Shown piece by piece: positions 59,093 through 64,000 of a stretch of 64,000 nucleotides of DNA. The position numbers and the translations under genes were made by a program. The stretch comes from Kibdelosporangium philippinense. Its GTDB lineage: Bacteria; Actinomycetota; Actinomycetes; Mycobacteriales; Pseudonocardiaceae. Every line of letters begins with the position of its first letter. Positions within the stretch are counted from its first letter, which is position 1. The notes under the pieces are model-generated. The model had not been told where the DNA came from, did no database searches, and saw only the letters and a list, made by a program, of their open reading frames with translations. The DNA lies in contig NZ_JAJVCN010000001.1 of NCBI RefSeq assembly GCF_021390435.2, forward strand, positions 3,968,001-4,032,000, written 5' to 3'.

Positions 59093-60247
59093 ATGAGAAA
59101 ACCCCTGGCCATCGGCTTGTCCGTGCTGGTAACCGCGGTTGTGGTGGCACCAGCCGCGCCCGCACACGAGTCGAGGCGGCCAACGCTGCTGCAGTTCGCC
59201 TCCCTGCCAGCGGAGACGTTCGTGCCTGCCAGCGAGCCGTCCGGTGCCGCGTTGGGCACCGCGCCGATCAACGGTGTCACGCCGCCGTTCGCCGACCAGC
59301 CGATTCAGGGCTTCAGCGGCGTTGTACGCAACCAGGACGGCACATTCCACGTGCTGACCGACAACGGTTACGGCAACAAGGCCAACAGCGCCGATTTCGC
59401 GCTGCGGATCAACCACATCGGACCTGATTTCACCCGAGGCCGCGTCGACGTGCTCGGTGGAATCACTTTGACGGACCCGGACCGGCACGTTCCGTTCCCG
59501 CTGACCAGGCCGGACCGGGTTCTCACCGGCGCGGACCTCGACCCGGAGTCGATCGTCCGCGCCGGTGACGGCACGTTCTGGCTCGGCGACGAATTCGGTC
59601 CCTACCTGCTGCATTTCGACCGCGCTGGCCGCCTGTTGGCAGCTCCCGTCCCGCTTCCCCGGGTTTTCGCGCCGGAGAACCCCAACGGCACGCCGAACAT
59701 CAACAGCAGCAAGGGCTTCGAGGGCCTGACGATCTCACCGGACGGCCGCACGCTCAACGCGCTGCTCGAAGGCACTGTTCAGGGTGACGAGCCGGGCACG
59801 CTGCGACTCAACGAGTTCGACATCGCCACGAACAAGTACACCGGCAAGCGGTGGATCTACCAGCTGGGCACGCCTGACCTCGCGATCGGTGACGCCATCA
59901 CGGTTGACCGCAACCGGCTCCTGATCATCGAGCGGGACGGTGGCCAGGGCGAGACCGCCAAGATCAAGCGGGTCTACATCGCCGACAAGCGCGACCGGGA
60001 CCGGGACGGCAAGCTGGACAAGACCTTGCTCGTCGACCTGATGAACATCGCCAACCCACGCAAGGTCGGCGGTTTCGGCGAGACGTTTACCTTCCCGTTC
60101 CAGACCATCGAGGACCTTGTGCTGCTTGACGACCGGACGCTCGGGGTGTTGAACGACAACAACTTCCCGTTCTCCTCCGGCCGGACGGCTGGCAAGCCGG
60201 ACAACAACGAGTTCATTGTCGTGCGCTTGCCGGAGGACCTGCGCTAG
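59093..60247 (+). CDS. Secreted phytase-like esterase-domain protein
   Basis: 384 residues. A signal peptide (PLAIGLSVLVTAVVVAPAAPAHE) precedes a beta-propeller of the phytase-like 'esterase-like activity' family: PIQGFSGVVRNQDGTFHVLTDNGYGNKANSADF, PESIVRAGDGTFWLGDEFGPYLLHFD, KGFEGLTISPDGRTLNALLEGTV and IEDLVLLDDRTLGVLNDNNFPFS, with many acidic residues that would bind calcium. It is probably a secreted phosphoesterase; the substrate is unproven. ATG at 59093 or GTG at 59090 could start. The methyltransferase gene begins 10 bases downstream. Confidence 0.83.
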   Translation: MRKPLAIGLSVLVTAVVVAPAAPAHESRRPTLLQFASLPAETFVPASEPSGAALGTAPINGVTPPFADQPIQGFSGVVRNQDGTFHVLTDNGYGNKANSADFALRINHIGPDFTRGRVDVLGGITLTDPDRHVPFPLTRPDRVLTGADLDPESIVRAGDGTFWLGDEFGPYLLHFDRAGRLLAAPVPLPRVFAPENPNGTPNINSSKGFEGLTISPDGRTLNALLEGTVQGDEPGTLRLNEFDIATNKYTGKRWIYQLGTPDLAIGDAITVDRNRLLIIERDGGQGETAKIKRVYIADKRDRDRDGKLDKTLLVDLMNIANPRKVGGFGETFTFPFQTIEDLVLLDDRTLGVLNDNNFPFSSGRTAGKPDNNEFIVVRLPEDLR

Positions 60248-60257
60248 CTTCTCCGGT

Positions 60258-61292
60258 ATGGACTCCGCCGCGCTGGCCAAGCTGCTGTTCGAGAACACCA
60301 CTGCCACACTGCGGATGTACGCGGTGTACCTCGGCGAGCGTCTCGGTTATTACCGGGCGCTCGCCGATGGCGGTCCGATGACGTCAGCCGAATTGGCCGC
60401 GCGGACCCAGACTCACGAGCGCTACACCCGGGAATGGCTGGAACACCAGGCGTCAAGCGGTCTGCTCACTGTGGACGCCGACGGGCTGTTCGGCCTGCCT
60501 GCTGAGCACGTTCCCGTGCTGGCCGACCCTGATCACGTGTTGTACGCGACCCAGCCGAGTATCGATCTGGCCCGAGTCGCCCGCCGGTTGCCGGAACTCG
60601 TTGAGGTTTACCGGACTGGCGCGGCACCGAGCCCGATCCCGTGGGAGCCGGAAGGGCGCGCGAATCCCAACCGTGCCCAGTATCTCAATCTGCTTGGCAA
60701 GCAATGGATTCCCGCGATTCCGGACGTCCACAAGCGACTGTCCGATGGCGCCAGGGTCGCTGATATCGCGTGCGGTCTTGGTTGGACGAGTATCGCGATG
60801 GCGCAGGCCTATCCGAACATCACTGTGGACGGTCTCGATCTTGATGCCAGGGCGATCGAGATCGCGCGACGCAACGCCGCCGAGGCCGGTGTCGCTGACC
60901 GGGTCACGTTCTCCGCGAAGGACGCGAGCGAGCTCACCTCGGCCGAGCCGTTCGACGTCGTGTTCGTCATCGAAGCCTTGCACGACATGAAATATCCGGT
61001 CGACGCGTTGACAACCGCCCGGAACCTGTTGGCGCCTGGCGGATCCGTGCTGGTGTTCGACGTCAAACCGGATGAGGAGTTCAAAGCTCCCGGCCCGGCG
61101 CTCGAACAGTACGAGTACGGCTGGAGCCTCGTCGCCTGTCTGCCCGCGACCATGGGTGATCCGGACTCGGCGATGACCGGGACCGTGATGCGCCCCGCCA
61201 CCCTCCGCAAGTACGCGGAGGCGGCGGGGTTCACCGACGTCACGATCCTGCCCGTAGAAGCCGACACCTGGCGCTTCTACCAGCTCAAATGA
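60258..61292 (+). CDS. SAM-dependent methyltransferase with N-terminal winged helix
   Basis: 344 residues. An N-terminal winged helix (YYRALADGGPMTSAELAARTQTHERYTREWLEHQASSGLL) like that of plant-type O-methyltransferases is followed by a Rossmann methyltransferase domain: VADIACGLGWTSIAMAQAYP (motif I), VDGLDLDARAIEIARRNA, FDVVFVIEALHDMKYP and NLLAPGGSVLVFDVKP. The acceptor is unknown. Only 10 bases separate it from the phytase-like gene, but a functional link is not obvious because one protein is secreted and the other is not. A hairpin starts just after its stop. Confidence 0.82.
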   Translation: MDSAALAKLLFENTTATLRMYAVYLGERLGYYRALADGGPMTSAELAARTQTHERYTREWLEHQASSGLLTVDADGLFGLPAEHVPVLADPDHVLYATQPSIDLARVARRLPELVEVYRTGAAPSPIPWEPEGRANPNRAQYLNLLGKQWIPAIPDVHKRLSDGARVADIACGLGWTSIAMAQAYPNITVDGLDLDARAIEIARRNAAEAGVADRVTFSAKDASELTSAEPFDVVFVIEALHDMKYPVDALTTARNLLAPGGSVLVFDVKPDEEFKAPGPALEQYEYGWSLVACLPATMGDPDSAMTGTVMRPATLRKYAEAAGFTDVTILPVEADTWRFYQLK

Positions 61293-61293
61293 C

Positions 61294-61339
61294 CTCGTGA
61301 GTGGTTATGCGTGCTCTAACACGGCTAACCACTCACGAG
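61294..61339. terminator. Bidirectional hairpin terminator, CTCGTGAGTG family
   Basis: Outer arms of 14 bases (61294-61307 with 61326-61339) pair perfectly; the inner part is only partly paired, as if one arm came from the TTATC type and the other from the TTAGCCGTG type seen elsewhere. It separates the convergent methyltransferase and sugar dehydrogenase genes. Confidence 0.8.
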
Positions 61340-61351
61340 GGCTGAGCTGGG

Positions 61352-63571
61352 CTAACAGGAGAGGAGGGCGGTTCGGTAGGTGGCGGTGTAGGTCGTTGGG
61401 GTGGCTGGGGCCACGATGGTGTGGCTCTGCGCCCCGCCGTCGGACCATGACCGGAAGCAGTACCGGATCAGTCCGCTCCCTTGTGGACTTGGCGCGCTGA
61501 TCGAGTTCACCGAACCCACGATCACGGTCCGCGAGAACGGCGCCGTTGCGGCTTGACTGAAGTGCGTCAGCGTCCGTCCCGATGGGCTGCTGGCGAACGT
61601 CAGCTGGACGGTCCGCGGATCAAGCCGGACCGACGTGGATCCGGTGCGGCCACTGGAATCCCGCGCGGTCAGCACGAGCTCCAGATAGGACGGATACTCG
61701 TGGTCAGGCGCCGAGAAACTCCCATTTGCCGTGGCATTGAAGTTCTGCACGGTATGTGAATGGCAGTTGCTCGGGCAGTGCTGCAACAGCAGCTGCCACG
61801 ACAACGCACTCGCCGGGAGCGAGCCGTCTTGCGCGTCGATCGCGTGACCGGCGAACGTGATCGGATCGCCGACCTTCCAGCGCAACGACGTATCCGGACT
61901 GTCGATCACCGGGACTGGGTCTGGGTTGGCGGGATTGCCAGCGGTCACGACCACTGTCGTGGTATCGCTCAACCCGCCAGGATCGGTCACCCGCAGGCGC
62001 GCCGACACGATCCCATCCACTGTGTACGTCCACGTTGGATTAACCGCGGTCGAGTCGTCGAAGGCGCCGTCGCCGTCAAGATCCCACGCGTACGCCAAGA
62101 GTTGCGCATCGGGATCGCTTGATCCCGAGCCGGAGAACTGCACGTTCAACGGCACCGCACCGCTGGTCGGGTTCGCCGTGGCAACAGCCGTCGGCGGACG
62201 GTTGCCAGTCGGATAGCTGACACGCCGCAGTTGTCCACCATTGAGCGTCACATAGAAAATGTCGCCGCCAGGACCAGACAAGACGTGCACAGGAACGTTG
62301 GCGCCGGTCACGAACGGCGTGATCAGCGACGGGTCGGGTGTACCGGATGCGTTGCGGCGCATGGCCCAAATGCATCCGCGGGTCGCGTCACCGAAGAACA
62401 ACGCGCCACGGTATTCCGCGGGATAGTTGCTGTTGTTCTCGAACGCGATGCCGCCGACGGCCGAACTTCCGGTCGGGCACCCATCCCCCGCGACCACGTT
62501 GTTGTCGTGGTTGTACGCGAAGTGTGGCGCGTTTTGCCCTGTTCCGTAGAGGTTTTCACACGAGGTCAGGTTGGCGTTGTCGTAGCCCGACTGCCGTGGA
62601 GTGCCCTCGTAGCACGGCCAGCCAAAGTTCTCCGCCACGCCGTCACCGATGGTGGTGATCCGGTTGACCTCTTCCCACGTGCCCCAGCCGACGTCGCCAA
62701 CCCACAATTCGTTGGTACCAGGCCGGATTCCCATCCGGAACGGGTTACGCAGGCCGTAGGCGATGACGCGCTTGGCGTTGGCGTCTGCACTCGACGCGAA
62801 CGGATTGCCGGGCATGCCCGCACCGGTGTTCCGGTCAATGCGGATGACGGTTCCGTCCAATGTGCGCGGTTGAGTGGACGGGCGACGAACGGATTGGGAA
62901 CGCAGCGCACCGCCTTGTGCCGATGGCGGGCTGAGGTTGGTGCCCGCAGCGCTCGGTGGGTCGGCGCATGGATTGCCGACTTGGCCCCAGTCGGCGAAGT
63001 TGAAGCTCGCGCCGTCGCCGCCGCTGACGTACAGGGCGTCGTCCGGTCCAAATGCGAGCGAGCCGATGGAGTGGCTCGGATACTGCTGGCACCAGTCGGT
63101 CAGCACGACCTGTTCGGCGGACGCCGTATTGCCGTTGGCGATCAGCCGCGACAGCCTGCCTTGGACAAGGCAGCCTTGGTTGGTCGCGCCGGGCGGGTCG
63201 GGACAGACATCGTCCCACCCAAGGTAATCGTAGGTGTACAGCACGTAGACATGCGGTGTGGCCGGAAATTGCGGGTCGAGCGCGAGGCCGAGCAAGCCGC
63301 GGTCCCAGAAGTCGTGCACTTGCGGCCTGAGGTCGGCGAACACGGTCGGCGTCGTGTCGCCGAGTCCATCGTAGACCTTGATGATCCCGCTCTTCTCGGC
63401 GATGAACACGCGCCCGTCGTTGGCAAAGGCAGCCTGCGTCGGCGCGGACAGGCCGGAAATCACCGCTGTGTCAGTGAAACCAGCGGGCACAGCGGCGGAA
63501 GCCACCAGCCCGCCAGGTAATGCGACCAGCCCGCCGGCCATCATGGCCAGCACAGTCAGAAGTCGTTTCAT
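61352..63571 (-). CDS. Secreted PQQ-type sugar dehydrogenase with PKD domain
   Basis: 739 residues. A signal peptide (LLTVLAMMAGGLVALPGGLVASA) precedes a glucose/sorbosone dehydrogenase propeller: LSAPTQAAFANDGRVFIAEKSGIIKVYDG, FWDRGLLGLALDPQFP, SIGSLAFGPDDALYVSGGDG, VIAYGLRNPFRMGIRPGTNELWVGDVGWGTWEE and PAEYRGALFFGDATRGCIW. A PKD domain (~475-565: FSGSGSSDPDAQLLAYAWDLDGDG) and a C-terminal beta region follow. It probably oxidises sugars outside the cell with a quinone cofactor; the cofactor is inferred from the fold. ATG at 63571 with GAGGGG upstream marks the signal peptide. It shares domain logic with the multidomain protein at 52826. Confidence 0.87.
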   Translation of the reverse strand: MKRLLTVLAMMAGGLVALPGGLVASAAVPAGFTDTAVISGLSAPTQAAFANDGRVFIAEKSGIIKVYDGLGDTTPTVFADLRPQVHDFWDRGLLGLALDPQFPATPHVYVLYTYDYLGWDDVCPDPPGATNQGCLVQGRLSRLIANGNTASAEQVVLTDWCQQYPSHSIGSLAFGPDDALYVSGGDGASFNFADWGQVGNPCADPPSAAGTNLSPPSAQGGALRSQSVRRPSTQPRTLDGTVIRIDRNTGAGMPGNPFASSADANAKRVIAYGLRNPFRMGIRPGTNELWVGDVGWGTWEEVNRITTIGDGVAENFGWPCYEGTPRQSGYDNANLTSCENLYGTGQNAPHFAYNHDNNVVAGDGCPTGSSAVGGIAFENNSNYPAEYRGALFFGDATRGCIWAMRRNASGTPDPSLITPFVTGANVPVHVLSGPGGDIFYVTLNGGQLRRVSYPTGNRPPTAVATANPTSGAVPLNVQFSGSGSSDPDAQLLAYAWDLDGDGAFDDSTAVNPTWTYTVDGIVSARLRVTDPGGLSDTTTVVVTAGNPANPDPVPVIDSPDTSLRWKVGDPITFAGHAIDAQDGSLPASALSWQLLLQHCPSNCHSHTVQNFNATANGSFSAPDHEYPSYLELVLTARDSSGRTGSTSVRLDPRTVQLTFASSPSGRTLTHFSQAATAPFSRTVIVGSVNSISAPSPQGSGLIRYCFRSWSDGGAQSHTIVAPATPTTYTATYRTALLSC

Positions 63572-63730
63572 GCGACGGTCCCCTCGGCGAATCGACACGG
63601 CATGGGGTTCGTCGCGGACATCGCGAATCGGACAGACGGCGGTACCAGGTTCGGCCAACTGGTGCACATCGCACATCAGACATGGGACCGATAAGCGCAA
63701 GTCACCGTGCCAAGTGGACCAACGCGGTCG

Positions 63731-64000
63731 CTATCCGCAACCGAGCGCGGCCAGATATGTGTCGAGCGCTTTGACGGCCTGTTCTGGCGTCAGATACCCG
63801 GCCAGGATGCGCACGGCCATCCCGTCCACTGTGGCCAGCAGGATTTCGGTGTGCTGCTCCGCATCGGGCACTCCCGCGGCGGTCAGCTGGCTGGTGATGT
63901 ATGCACGAAACGCTCCGGCGTCGACGTTCGCCGCTTCGGCGAAAGCAGGCGACACCGCGGCCCGCGTCATGAACGCCACAACCGCGTGTGCTTCCTCGCG
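63731..64000 (-). CDS. TetR-family regulator, C-terminal part (runs off the window)
   Basis: The last ~89 residues of a longer protein are present; the frame is open through the window edge (REEAHAVVAFMTRAAVSPAFAEAANVDAGAFRAYITSQLTAAGVPDAEQHTEILLATVDGMAVRILAGYLTPEQAVKALDTYLAALGCG). The pattern, with a helix ending in VDGMAVRIL and a final DTYLAAL, fits the ligand-binding domain of TetR proteins. The DNA-binding half lies beyond 64000. It is upstream of, and on the same strand as, the sugar dehydrogenase gene. Confidence 0.7.
   Translation of the reverse strand, partial: REEAHAVVAFMTRAAVSPAFAEAANVDAGAFRAYITSQLTAAGVPDAEQHTEILLATVDGMAVRILAGYLTPEQAVKALDTYLAALGCG

Overview
The window is high-GC actinobacterial DNA, most likely from a member of the Pseudonocardiaceae (an Amycolatopsis/Kibdelosporangium/Lentzea-type soil actinomycete). 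This is an inference. It rests on codon bias, frequent GTG starts, a fadD17-type acyl-CoA ligase and a Streptomyces-type cholesterol oxidase next to KstR-like boxes, Tat and lipoprotein secretion signals, a PknB-type kinase, and a recurring CTCGTGAGTG... hairpin used as terminator. No rRNA, tRNA or CRISPR array was found.

Layout. 1-4.0 kb: an SMI1/KNR4-like protein, fadD17 behind a KstR box, a Tat-exported beta-propeller-like protein and an extensin/M15-like cell-wall protein. 4.0-4.3 kb: first copy of a ~310-bp dispersed repeat built around GGTGGACAC. 4.3-8.1 kb: a fumarate-reductase/L-aspartate-oxidase-type flavoprotein gene cut by an IS3 element (26-bp ends, 3-bp target duplication; the reading frame is exactly restored if the element is removed) plus its coupled NAD(P)-binding partner. 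8.2-17.5 kb: two divergent aromatic-catabolism operons around a 55-bp operator. One encodes extradiol dioxygenase, an acetaldehyde-dehydrogenase-like protein, an oxalocrotonate decarboxylase/hydratase, a tautomerase, an acyl-CoA-dehydrogenase-like protein and a frameshifted LLM oxidoreductase. The other encodes a class II aldolase-fold protein, an MFS aromatic-acid transporter and a semialdehyde dehydrogenase, followed by a PadR regulator. Two enzymes there lack their family's catalytic or metal residues, and the usual partner aldolase is absent.

17.6-25.7 kb: a PQQ-repeat lipoprotein, a PurM-like protein, a class A penicillin-binding protein, a GNAT acetyltransferase, a VanZ-RDD membrane protein and an unknown protein with an RNxxxH (HEPN-type) motif. 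25.7-33.8 kb: cholesterol oxidase, a DDE insertion sequence that landed inside a bidirectional terminator, an AhpD-like protein behind a third KstR box, a DapB-like dehydrogenase, IclR, nitroreductase and a sirtuin. 33.8-43.4 kb: a ribosomal-protection tetracycline-resistance gene with an overlapping leader ORF, a DUF4247/DUF350/membrane-spermidine-synthase operon, a Ser/Thr kinase, a pseudouridine synthase and an NADP-type aldehyde dehydrogenase.

43.4-64 kb is rich in secreted proteins: a decayed subtilisin-like protease, a GH30 glycosidase, a zincin metallopeptidase next to a Leg1-like protein, a Tat-exported TIM-barrel isomerase with a ThuA/sugar-dehydrogenase/PKD protein, the second repeat copy, an NmrA/TetR divergon with a 49-bp palindrome, small accessory genes, a phytase-like esterase, a methyltransferase, a PQQ-type sugar dehydrogenase and the end of a TetR gene.

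Together the genes suggest a saprophyte that takes up and degrades sterols and aromatic acids and secretes carbohydrate- and protein-degrading enzymes. Several genes are broken (flavoprotein, LLM oxidoreductase, protease, possibly the class II aldolase). Two of the frameshifts fall in runs of five G, so sequencing error cannot be excluded for those.
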